IMG/VR virus record: IMGVR_UViG_3300030328_001285
Coordinates: 361-36,924 of that record
Origin: a virus
Reading direction: 5' to 3' (one strand)
DNA: 36,564 nucleotides
Positions 21,517-31,569 of the stretch are shown piece after piece; the stretch's first letter is position 1; every line of letters begins with the position of its first letter. The translations under genes and the position numbers were made by a program. The notes under the pieces are model-generated. The model did not search any database, was not told the DNA's origin, and saw only the letters and a list, made by a program, of their open reading frames with translations.

Positions 21517-24500
21517 TTCCATCTTTGGGCGGAATTGGTTCCGCCCATCCGATGGGGCCTTGATCACCTTCTTCATTCTTAGGTTGTGATTGGTTTTGCC
21601 TTTCCAATTCAGAGATTTCAGTCATCATACCCACAGCTTTCATAATATCTTCTGAAGCAGCAAGTTTTTCAACTTTATTGTTAAGTTCTTTAATTGCTTC
21701 AATAAGAAGAGGAACTAATTTTTCATACTTAACTGCTTTCTTACCATTTGATCTGGTAACAACAATTCCTGGTAATCCAAGTGATTCAATTTCTTGTGCG
21801 ATTACACCAGTATCCTCACCTTCATGTCCTGCATCATTTTCTTTCCAAGTAAATGTATTACCACTAATCTGTAATACTTTTTCAAGAGGATCTGGAATAT
21901 TACAAACATTATCCTTTAATGATGCGTCAGAAGTATAGTATGCAGTAATATCACCATAAGCACGTATGTTTCCATTAGAAGATGCGGTACCAAAATCAAC
22001 TCCACTTGCGTAAGTCTTTATACGTTGACCACCATTATGGTTAATTGTTACAGCTCCATCAGTATCACAATCAATTGCTATTGTAGAACCATTTGTTTGT
22101 GAAATGTATACATTACCATCACTTTGGAGATATAGATTTCCTGTACCAGTCTCTTTAATTATAGAGTTTGATGAATCATGGCCAATCTGCATATCAGGAG
22201 TTCCAGTGCTTGCACCAAAACCAATCAAATTACCATCATAGAATACAGTACCTATTGAACCACCAGGAATATCAATATTAGTTAAAGTAGAACCATCACC
22301 CAAGAATGATGTAGCAGATACAATACCAGCAAAGTAACCACCTTCACCAACATGTAAACTCTTAGCAATACCAACACCACCTTTACTTACAATAAGTGCA
22401 CCAGTTTCAGTTGAGATTGCAACATTTTCACCAGCAACAAAGAGGTTACTACCAATACCAACACCACCAGATACTACAAGAGAACCTGTTTCTTTACTGG
22501 TTGAATCATTAGTTGCAGCTAACTGTGTTTGACCTGTTATTTTTACAGTATTATTAACTTTAACACTCTTGTTAAATGTAGTTGGGCCATCAAAGGAAGA
22601 TAGAATGTCTCCAGAGTCACCACCTTCAACAACTATTCTTTCTTTAACAGTTACTTCATCAAATACTGCACTTAATCTTGCAGGTGTCTCACCAGTTACA
22701 GTTGGAATTGGAGTATCAAATGTTGACTCCTCACCAGTAGCAGATGATTTCTTTTGGTTTCCAATGTAGAAGTCACCTTTGTTATTCATACCAGTATAAA
22801 CAACAACACCACCAGATTTTTCTTGTGACTGAACTAAGAATTCTTCTTTCTCAGTAAGAGTTCTATCCTGAACCTGTGGAAGTGCAGTTGAGTAGTTTCC
22901 TGGCCCGTAACCAAGATACTCAAATGTATGACCAGATGCTCTAAGAATAGATGGTCTTCTAAATTCAATCGGTACTGGTTTAATCTTTCTAATTACAGAA
23001 CCAGCATCATGTGTTGTAATTCCTGTTGAAAATACACCTCTAATAACTTGAAGTTGATCACTACCAACAATAGTCTTGGTAGCAACTCTCATCATCTCAC
23101 TATCAATTTGAATGTAAGAACCATATGGGAATCTATCAATTATATTTGATACACCTTGTACTGCAACTGTAGTAATACCACTTGAGGGTATTGGATTAAT
23201 AGTAGTTGCACTTTCATGATCTAAGATAGGCATTGTTCTTGCACTTAGATTCTCATTAGTCTTATCTGAAATTTTTTCATTAGATGCAAGACCATGTTTA
23301 AATGCATATGCAGGAGTTCCTACAGAACTTACAGTATTTGCATTAAATGTGGTAACACCTACAGAAGAATTAACTACATATGAACCCAATTGATTATTAC
23401 TAGCATCAACTATATTAAAACTATTACCTGCAGCTAAACCATGACTGTTTACACAAGCAAATGTTGTTATTCCAGAGGTAACATCATAACTAGTACTTGA
23501 TACTTCTATTGCTCTACCAGTATTGAATACAAACTGACCATTTACTAATTCAGGGTCACCAGCAGTCTTAGCAATAGCAATCTGTGTATCGTTAGTAACA
23601 CTGGTTATTCTATAATATCCATCAGATGTTACACCAATACCTGTAAATTGTGCTACGTTTCCAACAGCAGATGCAATTCCTGCATTTGTAATTGTATACC
23701 TAGCAGTTCCATCACCACCAATGAATGTTGGATCAAAGTATAAATCACCAGCAGCATATCCAGAACCAGATGCTTGAATATCTACATTATTGATTGTACT
23801 AGAAGCAATACTTACTCTAGCAGTAGCACCTCTCCAAGGGCCACTTATTGAAGAGTTTAATAATTTTATATTATAATAAGTTCCGTCAGCATAACTTCCA
23901 CCTGCATTACCTATAGATCCAGTTACAATACCAGCATATCCATGCCTTCTACTAAAGGTTACTGTTGGGTTTGCACCAGCAGTAAAGGATGATATAGTAA
24001 CACCCACACCCAAAGCCTTAATAAAGGAGTCATTACTTTCTCTAGTTAAACTCTTCTTAAGATCATTGGTTGCAACATCACCAATAGGAGATCTTAAAGC
24101 AAAAGATGTTGCTGCTTTAGGATTATCTTCTGGATTATCTCTGTCTAACTGTGGATATAAGTCGGATACATTTTGACTATATCTATACTCAGTAAACTCA
24201 GTATTAATTGTATGATCAGCTGATAATGCATAAACATGGTACACTCCATCCTGCTTACCTTCAATGTATTTTGAAATTGGTAAACTTCTATAAACATAAA
24301 GGTTTGTTTGAAGATTATTCTTTTGGAATCTAGGTAATGATGTTGTCCTTAATGATGTATCATTTGTAGATTGAAGACCATGTAAAGTAACAGGTTGATA
24401 TGCAAATTCCATGGAATTATGCACATTCGTTACGGAATATGTTCCATTATAACCAGTATTAGCAGTACCAGTAACGTTAACACTATCAGTTACGTTCTTA

Positions 24501-27118
24501 ACAATAATCGTATCACCAACAGTTAGATCATGAGGTAATTCTGATCTAATAGAGCATATACCAGATGAAGATGCTGAGTTACATGTAGCAATGAATCTTG
24601 GATTCTTATCAAATTCATAATCATCTGCTGTCAGAGTATTAGTAAGAGTAAAGTCTGCATCAGATCTAGCCCCTGTACTACTTGATTCTTGAATTATAAA
24701 TCCATTTTCTGGGTTCTTAGCATTTCCTAATTCCTTAGGTATTACAACCCTTAACTTATAAACTTTTTCATCTAAACTTCTTGTATCATCAATTCTCTTG
24801 ATGTAAGTAGCAGTAGTAACATCTTCTACTATTAATCCAACAGTATTTAAAGCATGATATATTCCACCAGAACCACTACTATTATTAGTATTAATATACC
24901 ACTGACCTTCACCAGCATCAAATTGTACTGGATGACCTAAATCTCCAGAAACTTTATCAGATACCCTTGAGAATACCCTAAGATTAGTTCCTCCAGATAT
25001 ATCAATAGCCTTACCATTAATAGCATCTGCTTCAGATGCTGCTAATTTAATATCATTACTACCAGCACTGATAGTAAAATAAAGATCAGTATTTGTTATA
25101 TTCTCTGGTAAATCACCATCTTCACTAAGAATAACAATCTTTTCACCAGTATCTAAACTATTGGTACCAATAGTAAGGGTATCAAGTACTTCATCAACAC
25201 TTGTTACTCTATATTCTTTTACAGAACTACTACCATCAGGCATTAAAATTTCTGCAGTTCTTTCTGAACCTCCTGCAAATAGATATAAAAGATCTCCTAC
25301 CTTCGCACCTACTTTAAAACCTTGAGTATTAACAGGTGGTTTAATATCAAAACTTGTATATCCATCTAGGTATAACTTAGCATTATCAGCAACAGAAAGT
25401 GTTTTGGCCTTATCAATAGCTAACCAGTCAAGATCCTTAAGTGTTGTTTCTATCTTTCTTGGTGGAATGATAGATGTAATAAATGCTTTATTGTCTTTTC
25501 CAAATGCATCTTTCTTAAATCCATCAGAAACAAGGGATAATTGTCCAAAGTTTGAGTTAGAGTTTGTAATAGAAGCATCACCACCACTCTGAGTATCAAA
25601 ATGTTTTGCATATCCAATAGCGAAAACAGAAACTATCTGAGCAACAGCATCATTAGTCATTTTAATATGACTTGTTTCCCATCCCTTTCTATAAACTGCT
25701 AGAGAATCTAAGTGATATGCTTCTCCTGTTGCAGTTGCAGATGATTGAGCTGCCAATGCTGCTCCATCAACTACGGAACCTAAAGAGATTCCATCATAAG
25801 ATCTAGCAACAGGATTATATTTTACAAATGCTCTATCATCTTTTTGTAGAGATATACCCGTAAACTGAGCAACAACTATAGATTTAAATCCTGTTGCTTT
25901 TTGGCCGTCAACGTTCATACCTTGCATACCATACACTGAACGCATAGAACAGTTAAACACGTATGGTGAAGATCCTTCTACAGTATCAGTTTCAACTGTC
26001 ACTGTTGCAGCAGAAGTATTACCTGGAATTAGAGTAAGTGGTGGGTTTGGTAAGGTATAAGTAAATACTTTATCATCACTATTACTTACAGCTGTAACTA
26101 TAGCTGATATATTATAGTTTGTTGGTGTAACACCCCTTACTTTAACAGGAGTACCTACTTGGTATCCATGAGGTCTTGAAGTTTGTGCAGTAACTACATT
26201 AGTTACACCAGCCTCATCTCCAGCTCTAATGCTTGTTAATGTAATAGGATCAGCAGCAAAAGCACCAACAATTTCATATTCTGGTCTTTGTGGCCAGAAA
26301 GCAAGAGGATCTGTTGGATATTTCTGAGTATTTTCAATCTGTCTTCCAGAACCTACATTATATGCATTACCTACCTTAGCATAATACATATCAAGGTCTG
26401 TAATATCATAGGTATTAGCACCAAGAGTTACATAGTTTACACCATCAGCATACTCAAAACATGCTAATTTATGGTGTGAGAATATTGGACTTGCTGTTTT
26501 TGAGAAGTTAGCTGGGTCTGTATATACTAATCCTAAATCATCTCCATCAAACATAGAGAACTGCCACAGATAACATCCACCAGTCATTCTAAAGATTGCT
26601 GAAGGAGCTACACTAGGATCTGTAGGATTTGGTACATACTTAGGTCTTATCTTAGTTTTTCTAAGATCCATACCAACAATAGATGTTCCTCTAGGTAGAA
26701 TAATACCACCATGAACACTATTAAATTTATAGAGTATATTATCTTCTTGCGTTAAATCAAAATTACTTGTTAAATTTAAATCTAAAGTAGTTAATGCATT
26801 TGATACTGTTCCACCACCAGCTGGTTGAACTTTAGCAACTCCACCATCATTATAGACTCTATATCCTGGTCTATTATCAATAATATGTTCACCAGGATAT
26901 AGTATAATAGTGGTTTTACCTATAATATCATTACTTCTTCCTTTTACATAAGAAAATCTAGCCGCTTCAAGAAGTGCTCTTTGAACGGTCTTAAATGGTC
27001 TAGCAAGAGAATTACCTTCATTACTAATACTATCGGTTGAGTCTAAATCGCTTGGACTCACATAAAGAATACGGCCTTCAGTGTTCTTTATGAAATTATC
27101 TAATTTATTCAGAGGCAT
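21512..27118 (-). CDS. Giant tail fibre with Peptidase_S74 chaperone domain
   Basis: This 1868-residue protein begins with a segment common to marine myovirus fibres (NTEGRILYVSPSDLDSTDS, about 12-30, then NEGNSLARPFKTVQRALLEA), which looks like the start of a pectate-lyase-like beta-helix (IILYPGEHII). The bulk is repeated beta structure with VGIG- and GITT-type motifs. The C-terminus has an intramolecular chaperone of the Peptidase_S74 type: SDASLKDN (from residue 1730), GNTFTWK, TGVIAQEIES, YEKLVPLLIEAIKELNNKVEKL. Self-cleavage before Ser1730 would release about 139 residues after trimer folding. An additional tail of about 40 residues follows the coiled coil. Confidence 0.88.
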   Translation of the reverse strand: MPLNKLDNFIKNTEGRILYVSPSDLDSTDSISNEGNSLARPFKTVQRALLEAARFSYVKGRSNDIIGKTTIILYPGEHIIDNRPGYRVYNDGGVAKVQPAGGGTVSNALTTLDLNLTSNFDLTQEDNILYKFNSVHGGIILPRGTSIVGMDLRKTKIRPKYVPNPTDPSVAPSAIFRMTGGCYLWQFSMFDGDDLGLVYTDPANFSKTASPIFSHHKLACFEYADGVNYVTLGANTYDITDLDMYYAKVGNAYNVGSGRQIENTQKYPTDPLAFWPQRPEYEIVGAFAADPITLTSIRAGDEAGVTNVVTAQTSRPHGYQVGTPVKVRGVTPTNYNISAIVTAVSNSDDKVFTYTLPNPPLTLIPGNTSAATVTVETDTVEGSSPYVFNCSMRSVYGMQGMNVDGQKATGFKSIVVAQFTGISLQKDDRAFVKYNPVARSYDGISLGSVVDGAALAAQSSATATGEAYHLDSLAVYRKGWETSHIKMTNDAVAQIVSVFAIGYAKHFDTQSGGDASITNSNSNFGQLSLVSDGFKKDAFGKDNKAFITSIIPPRKIETTLKDLDWLAIDKAKTLSVADNAKLYLDGYTSFDIKPPVNTQGFKVGAKVGDLLYLFAGGSERTAEILMPDGSSSVKEYRVTSVDEVLDTLTIGTNSLDTGEKIVILSEDGDLPENITNTDLYFTISAGSNDIKLAASEADAINGKAIDISGGTNLRVFSRVSDKVSGDLGHPVQFDAGEGQWYINTNNSSGSGGIYHALNTVGLIVEDVTTATYIKRIDDTRSLDEKVYKLRVVIPKELGNAKNPENGFIIQESSSTGARSDADFTLTNTLTADDYEFDKNPRFIATCNSASSSGICSIRSELPHDLTVGDTIIVKNVTDSVNVTGTANTGYNGTYSVTNVHNSMEFAYQPVTLHGLQSTNDTSLRTTSLPRFQKNNLQTNLYVYRSLPISKYIEGKQDGVYHVYALSADHTINTEFTEYRYSQNVSDLYPQLDRDNPEDNPKAATSFALRSPIGDVATNDLKKSLTRESNDSFIKALGVGVTISSFTAGANPTVTFSRRHGYAGIVTGSIGNAGGSYADGTYYNIKLLNSSISGPWRGATARVSIASSTINNVDIQASGSGYAAGDLYFDPTFIGGDGTARYTITNAGIASAVGNVAQFTGIGVTSDGYYRITSVTNDTQIAIAKTAGDPELVNGQFVFNTGRAIEVSSTSYDVTSGITTFACVNSHGLAAGNSFNIVDASNNQLGSYVVNSSVGVTTFNANTVSSVGTPAYAFKHGLASNEKISDKTNENLSARTMPILDHESATTINPIPSSGITTVAVQGVSNIIDRFPYGSYIQIDSEMMRVATKTIVGSDQLQVIRGVFSTGITTHDAGSVIRKIKPVPIEFRRPSILRASGHTFEYLGYGPGNYSTALPQVQDRTLTEKEEFLVQSQEKSGGVVVYTGMNNKGDFYIGNQKKSSATGEESTFDTPIPTVTGETPARLSAVFDEVTVKERIVVEGGDSGDILSSFDGPTTFNKSVKVNNTVKITGQTQLAATNDSTSKETGSLVVSGGVGIGSNLFVAGENVAISTETGALIVSKGGVGIAKSLHVGEGGYFAGIVSATSFLGDGSTLTNIDIPGGSIGTVFYDGNLIGFGASTGTPDMQIGHDSSNSIIKETGTGNLYLQSDGNVYISQTNGSTIAIDCDTDGAVTINHNGGQRIKTYASGVDFGTASSNGNIRAYGDITAYYTSDASLKDNVCNIPDPLEKVLQISGNTFTWKENDAGHEGEDTGVIAQEIESLGLPGIVVTRSNGKKAVKYEKLVPLLIEAIKELNNKVEKLAASEDIMKAVGMMTEISELERQNQSQPKNEEGDQGPIGWAEPIPPKDGI

Positions 27119-27156
27119 GAGTTTTCCTTATGACTACTAAAATTATTACTATAAGT

Positions 27157-27163
27157 TATTTAG
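27157..27163 (-). promoter_or_regulatory. Late-type promoter CTAAATA before the giant fibre gene
   Basis: CTAAATA, a one-base variant of TATAAATA without its first T, lies 38 bases before ATG 27118 in a 50-base spacer. No other late-type box is present there. Confidence 0.35.
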
Positions 27164-27168
27164 TCACC

Positions 27169-27489
27169 CTAGAACTCTTCCTCTTCCACATAATCGGGGG
27201 GAAGATCTTCTGGGTTTTCTAATTCAATTGGAAATACTAGAGGATGCATTTCCTCTTGCATTAAATATCCATAAAAACGATACAATTCTTCTGAACTATA
27301 ACGTTTTCCATAATCAGCAACTATTTTAATTCTCGGAAGATCTTCTTCACTTGGAGTAATATCTTCCAATTCATCAAAGGTAAAAGGTATACCATTAATG
27401 AAATACATTAAAACAATTCTTTCAAATGAATCTTCAAATTCTTCAATATACCAACAATAAGCGGTTTCTATAACAAAAGAGTCTACCAT
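27169..27489 (-). CDS. Hypothetical acidic protein (106 aa)
   Basis: This very acidic protein has hydrophobic aromatic strands (ETAYCWYIEEFEDSFERIVLMYF, positions 8-30) and an acidic tail ending DLPPDYVEEEEF. No membrane segment is confident. It lies three bases after the 49-residue gene and before the late-type box at 27157-27163. Neighbours suggest expression with the tail genes, but the product is unknown. Confidence 0.7.
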   Translation of the reverse strand: MVDSFVIETAYCWYIEEFEDSFERIVLMYFINGIPFTFDELEDITPSEEDLPRIKIVADYGKRYSSEELYRFYGYLMQEEMHPLVFPIELENPEDLPPDYVEEEEF

Positions 27490-27492
27490 TAT

Positions 27493-27642
27493 TCATGGCC
27501 CATCATTATGTGTAGTATGAATACGAACTATTTCATCGTCATCATCATTCACTTTATCAACTAAACCCTCTTTCACTAATTTTGAATAATTATAACAATT
27601 CTCAAAATTTAATTTAACCTTTGGGTTCTTTGTTTTTTTCAT
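27493..27642 (-). CDS. Small hypothetical protein (49 aa)
   Basis: This short frame begins MKKTKNPKVKLNFENCYNYS at ATG 27642 and has an acidic cluster (VNDDDDEIVR). It overlaps the preceding gene (27614-27829) by 29 bases and is followed after three bases by the next gene. This tight packing is the main support. No family recognised. Confidence 0.55.
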   Translation of the reverse strand: MKKTKNPKVKLNFENCYNYSKLVKEGLVDKVNDDDDEIVRIHTTHNDGP

Positions 27643-27829
27643 AGATGGCAAGATTCGAATACTTTATTCTATCAGGTTCTAATAAATCATTTACAACTTC
27701 CATCACATCCATAAACTGTTCAGGTGTTTCACACTTAACAGTTTTTTCATCTCCATCATCAGAAATGATAAGAAAAGATCTGTTACATACGTCTATAACA
27801 GTCTCTCTTACAAAATCACCTTCTTGCAT
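27614..27829 (-). CDS. Small hypothetical protein (71 aa)
   Basis: This 71-residue protein contains a beta strand pair (CNRSFLIISDDGDEKTVKC) followed by a helix (EQFMDVMEVVNDLLEPDRI). It is first in a three-gene string (27829-27169), with its own sigma70-like promoter directly after the fibre-tip gene. Function unknown; some resemblance in size to small tail-associated regulators. Confidence 0.68.
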   Translation of the reverse strand: MQEGDFVRETVIDVCNRSFLIISDDGDEKTVKCETPEQFMDVMEVVNDLLEPDRIKYSNLAIYEKNKEPKG

Positions 27830-27849
27830 AAATTTAGATCATATAGAAC

Positions 27850-27878
27850 ACTATACCATATATATACCTGTTTGTCCA
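27850..27878 (-). promoter_or_regulatory. Sigma70-like promoter (TGGACA-17-TATAGT)
   Basis: TGGACA (27873-27878) and TATAGT (27850-27855) each match consensus at five of six positions with a 17-bp spacer. The predicted start is about 14 bases before ATG 27829. It sits just after the stop of the C1q-like fibre gene. Confidence 0.6.
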
Positions 27879-27882
27879 GTCT

Positions 27883-29250
27883 TTATGCTGAGAGTCGATA
27901 TCCACCAAAGTGAGTTCTATTACCTCTTATTTTCCTGTTTGCTGAACCATCACTATGACGAACTTTCATTTCTATAGTATCACCTTCAGATAATGAAACT
28001 AACTTAGAATACGTACCTGAATTTGTAATGAGATTATTAAAAGCATCACCACCCAAATATTTTTCAGTAAAGTGATTAATACCAGCACCATTTATACTAA
28101 ATGCACAACGAACCCAGTCACCACCATCAATATCATCAATAGCAGTAATACCATACACCCAATATATACCTGCATCTCCAGTTGGGACTGTGAATACTCC
28201 AGTAGCTGCATTCCATCCACCATGTGCTTTATCTATATCTATTGAATCAACTGTAAGAGCTGTAACTGTATAATAATTTCCATCTCCAGCAACAACTTGG
28301 GCCGCAGCTGTATTAGTTGTAGGAGATCCATGCCACATAGGAGTATTTGCATGTCTCCATGTTGGACTAGTACTACCTAAACTAGTTAATACTTGTCCTG
28401 ATGTTCCTTCGTAAGCAGTAGTACCTACACCTATTGCTCCAGTGCACTTAATGCGAAGTTTTTCTGTTGGATTTATGGTTGTATCTTGTGTTCCATCTGT
28501 ATAAAATGAAAGTCCTATTTTATGTGATTGCTCATCTGTTGGTCTTATATCTGCAGCACCATACTGAGATCCTCCAAATCTTAAGTATGAAAATATAGCA
28601 GTACTACCAGCACCAGCATTAATTGATTTATGTGCTCCAATATTTACATTACCAGCAACAGTAACTTCTGGATCTCTAGCTCGTTCTGTTTGATTTGTGA
28701 GACCCTGTTCAAAAATTTTGATAGCAGTACATCCAATTGAAACTCTTTCGTATGGGTTATCTGATCCATCCCAGTTTTTAGTCATGAAACTTATACGGGA
28801 ATTATTACCAGTCATTCTGTAATCGTTGAATATACCAGCAACACTAGAGTTAATCCTTATGCTATATTCATTCAGACTCAACTGCTCAAATCCACCCTCA
28901 TCACCATAATATTTCATTATATTCTTATTTCCAATAACAATTGCATCTTCTGATTCATAATTCAATGGATTACCATGGTAGGCCTGACCAGCACCTTTTA
29001 AAATTAACTTTGCTGGACTAGAAACAAATTCAGGATTATCACTAGGTGTATTATGTAACCGAAAAGATTCTGATTCTATTCCATCATTCGTAACTGTGGT
29101 AATACCTACATTCAATTGATCTGTAACTGTATTTCTCTCAGATTCTATTTCTTCTACTCGTATTTTATCTGATGCTATTTCACCAGTAACAACAACAGAA
29201 TCAAATTGACCATTTGTAGCCTGAATATCTGTGTTTGGTTCGTCAGTCAT
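27883..29250 (-). CDS. Tail fibre tip with C1q/TNF-like C-terminus
   Basis: I start at ATG 29250 (MTDEPNTDIQATNGQFDSVV), nine bases after an AGGAGG in the end of the preceding gene, not at the upstream ATG 29298 that overlaps it. The 455-residue protein has a short fibre-like N-terminus (VGITTVTNDG repeat), a beta-rich middle, and a C-terminal domain of about 130 residues with the C1q-like pattern (YYTVTALTVDSIDID, GVFTVPTGDAGIYWVYG, LSEGDTIEMKVRHSDG, THFGGYRLSA). C1q-like domains are known receptor-binding tips in phages. A role as a short tail fibre or distal tip is inferred from position after the spike genes. Confidence 0.72.
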   Translation of the reverse strand: MTDEPNTDIQATNGQFDSVVVTGEIASDKIRVEEIESERNTVTDQLNVGITTVTNDGIESESFRLHNTPSDNPEFVSSPAKLILKGAGQAYHGNPLNYESEDAIVIGNKNIMKYYGDEGGFEQLSLNEYSIRINSSVAGIFNDYRMTGNNSRISFMTKNWDGSDNPYERVSIGCTAIKIFEQGLTNQTERARDPEVTVAGNVNIGAHKSINAGAGSTAIFSYLRFGGSQYGAADIRPTDEQSHKIGLSFYTDGTQDTTINPTEKLRIKCTGAIGVGTTAYEGTSGQVLTSLGSTSPTWRHANTPMWHGSPTTNTAAAQVVAGDGNYYTVTALTVDSIDIDKAHGGWNAATGVFTVPTGDAGIYWVYGITAIDDIDGGDWVRCAFSINGAGINHFTEKYLGGDAFNNLITNSGTYSKLVSLSEGDTIEMKVRHSDGSANRKIRGNRTHFGGYRLSA

Positions 29251-29251
29251 A

Positions 29252-29815
29252 TTATATACCTCCTGGTGATCTATTAAATAGTTTTTCAGCCAATGCACCG
29301 ACTAAAACACCTGGTGCAAAAGCAACATTCAACTTCCATGTTCTCTTCAATGCCTTACCTAATTCACCATTGAAACGAGGTGGAATATCAATTTTCATTG
29401 CTTCCATCTGAATATGTCTACAATAATTTGACTCAGTACCACCTAATACTAATTTTCTCTTAGCTTTAATAATAATACTATCTGCTTCTAATGTAATTGT
29501 TTTTGATGCTTTTATTCCTATAGAATTTTGTAATGAATTAATATGAACACTTCCATTATGGGCAGTAAATTGAATACCCGTAGCATCATTAGAACCTTTA
29601 TTATTAGCATCTATTTGCAATGTCTGTTCTGTTTCTAATCTGGTTATCGGGCCTTCATGGTGAGCCATCACAAATCTAAGACCTGATTCATTAGTAAACT
29701 TCAATGCTGCAGATTCTGCACCACATTTACTATCATTAGGGTTACGTGTTTCTAGGTATGCTGCAGGACTCCACATGTCCTGAATTGTTGCACTATATCC
29801 TGATTGATTAGACAT
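29252..29815 (-). CDS. Beta-helical spike/needle piece (gp5 C-terminus-like)
   Basis: This 187-residue protein has a central stretch of short repeated strands (GSVHINSLQNSIGIKASKTI, then TLEADSIIIKAKRKLVLGG; about 98-136), the alternating pattern seen in gp5/VgrG-type beta-prism needles. The C-terminus is Gly/Pro rich (LGKALKRTWKLNV, FNRSPGGI) and does not look like a needle tip. In T4 this structure is fused to the OB-fold and lysozyme in gp5; here the OB-fold is a separate gene (31568-32245). That suggests a split spike. The tail part after residue 140 is unassigned. It is one base before the C1q-like fibre gene. Confidence 0.55.
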   Translation of the reverse strand: MSNQSGYSATIQDMWSPAAYLETRNPNDSKCGAESAALKFTNESGLRFVMAHHEGPITRLETEQTLQIDANNKGSNDATGIQFTAHNGSVHINSLQNSIGIKASKTITLEADSIIIKAKRKLVLGGTESNYCRHIQMEAMKIDIPPRFNGELGKALKRTWKLNVAFAPGVLVGALAEKLFNRSPGGI

Positions 29816-29817
29816 AA

Positions 29818-31542
29818 TTAATTAATCTCCCCCTTAGAGAATGTTTTACTAACGCAGTCAACAACCTCAATAACTTTTCCTTGAGGTCTAGTAGTAGACA
29901 TAATTGGTCTTAAAATTGCACCAGTTCCTGTTTCACTTTGAACAGTCATATCAGGTAAATCACGATATGCAATTGGATTTACAACATTAACATTAGTAAT
30001 TCTACCATCAGTTATTTCCAATTCAAAATTATCTACTTTAGCATCTTCATAACCATCACCTGGATTATCAATAAAAACTCCACTTACAAAAGAATCTTCT
30101 TCACTTTCAGCAGGATATCTACTACCAATAGTAGTCATAGTTATGCTAGTAATTTGACCATAAGTTGGAGATTGTGGATTTTGATCAATGGTTGCTTTAC
30201 CATATGCACCTTCTCCTTTCTGACATTGATCATCAAAAGTTACTATAGGTTCACTCATATATCTTTGGCCAGGGTTTGTAAGTTCTACCCCAATAATACT
30301 TGCGGTTCTCTGTACAGCAGCAAAAGTATCATTTGTATCTAATCTATTAATAAAGTTTCCAAGAATAACTCTACCTGCTCCACCTTCTCCTTGACCACCA
30401 AAAATTTCAACAGTTGGGCCTCCACAAACAGTTTCATTTCCAGCACCACATGGGCCAATTTCAGAAGCATCTGCTAATTTACTTCCAAAAATACTCCAAT
30501 TTCCATACTCCTTTTCAAAATCACTTAAAGTACCACTTGCTGCATTTGCAACTGAAGTTCCAGAGAACATTCTTCTAAAACCTTCACTCTGATTAGAAGA
30601 TGAGGGACTTGGCCTTTGTCCTTTACCTGTTACAAAGTTAGTACTAGGAGGACAATCCATTTTTTCACCACAAGCAAGTAATCCTTGAGCTTTTGATAAC
30701 ATATCAACACCACTTGTTATGAATTGTTTTGTATTAAATGAAAAACCTAATGTCTTTTCAATAGGTGCTAAGAGTGGAGTAGCAACTGAATCCATCATAT
30801 TAGTAGTCTTATTAGTAACAGCACCCATTAATTCTTGAACTGCACATGCAGGAGTATTTGTTATATTTTTTGCTGCTGCTCCTATTAAATCACGAACAGT
30901 ACCTTCCATAGCATCTGTAATTTTCTGCATACCACAAGTTGCACCATCAAATGCACTTTGCATGGGACTTATCATTGGCCCCTGTATTCCTTTAATTATT
31001 GAAACTGCTGCAGGAACAGGTAAAGGTTTAGGTGTTAAAGCCATCCACTGATCATGCACCTTTTTCAATCCACTCTTAAATTCTGACTCCATCTTATCAT
31101 TCAATGCACCCGTCATTTTATTAGTCATACTAGTCATACTACGGGAAACTAATGAAGATACATTCTTAATTTCCTGAGACATATTTAATGTTTGATTTCC
31201 TGCTGCAGTAATCTTATCGAAGAAATTACTAACAGAGTTCTGTACCTCACTCATAGCAGAATCACCACAAGGACTTGCTTGTGTAATAGTCTTTCCAATA
31301 GCATCACTATCAGATTTAGTACATTCTTTTAATGCTCTAATAAACTTATTTCTTTTCTCTTTTGCTTCATCAGTAAGTGAACTTATAGGTTTGGGAATTA
31401 CACCCTCAAAGTCTGCAGGAAATTTATCTTTATATGATTTAATCATACCCTGCAATTGTTGACTCGCAGGATTAGCCTCTATCAATTCCTTTACGGTATC
31501 TCTTGTTAAAGCATCTAATTTATCTGGTGCTGGTGTCTTCAT
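29818..31542 (-). CDS. Virion structural protein, baseplate-associated, Cys-containing
   Basis: This 574-residue protein begins with helical segments (about 1-270; includes repeated MTSMTNKMTGALNDKMESEF and NKTTNMMDSV), then a Gly-rich middle and a beta-rich C-terminal part with repeated GxxY/GYEDA and VTFDDQC-type strands. It contains about eleven cysteines, several in close pairs (ACGEKMDC, PCGAGNETVC), which is unusual for a cytoplasmically assembled virion protein. I do not recognise the family. Its place between the OB-fold spike base and the beta-helical piece, behind a late promoter, supports a hub/spike-linked structural role. Confidence 0.6.
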   Translation of the reverse strand: MKTPAPDKLDALTRDTVKELIEANPASQQLQGMIKSYKDKFPADFEGVIPKPISSLTDEAKEKRNKFIRALKECTKSDSDAIGKTITQASPCGDSAMSEVQNSVSNFFDKITAAGNQTLNMSQEIKNVSSLVSRSMTSMTNKMTGALNDKMESEFKSGLKKVHDQWMALTPKPLPVPAAVSIIKGIQGPMISPMQSAFDGATCGMQKITDAMEGTVRDLIGAAAKNITNTPACAVQELMGAVTNKTTNMMDSVATPLLAPIEKTLGFSFNTKQFITSGVDMLSKAQGLLACGEKMDCPPSTNFVTGKGQRPSPSSSNQSEGFRRMFSGTSVANAASGTLSDFEKEYGNWSIFGSKLADASEIGPCGAGNETVCGGPTVEIFGGQGEGGAGRVILGNFINRLDTNDTFAAVQRTASIIGVELTNPGQRYMSEPIVTFDDQCQKGEGAYGKATIDQNPQSPTYGQITSITMTTIGSRYPAESEEDSFVSGVFIDNPGDGYEDAKVDNFELEITDGRITNVNVVNPIAYRDLPDMTVQSETGTGAILRPIMSTTRPQGKVIEVVDCVSKTFSKGEIN

Positions 31543-31561
31543 AGGTATTTTCTCGTATCAG

Positions 31562-31569
31562 TATTTATC
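31562..31569 (-). promoter_or_regulatory. T4-type late promoter GATAAATA
   Basis: GATAAATA on the minus strand lies 19 bases before ATG 31542, the same spacing as the perfect late promoter at 21509-21516. It overlaps the stop codon of the gp5-like gene. Confidence 0.7.

Noticed and set aside
19513-27118. CRISPR- or satellite-like short repeats in the fibre genes
   Set aside because: The repeats (plus-strand ACCAATACC-type) are spaced irregularly and encode the VGIG/GIT fibre motifs, so they are protein-level repeats.
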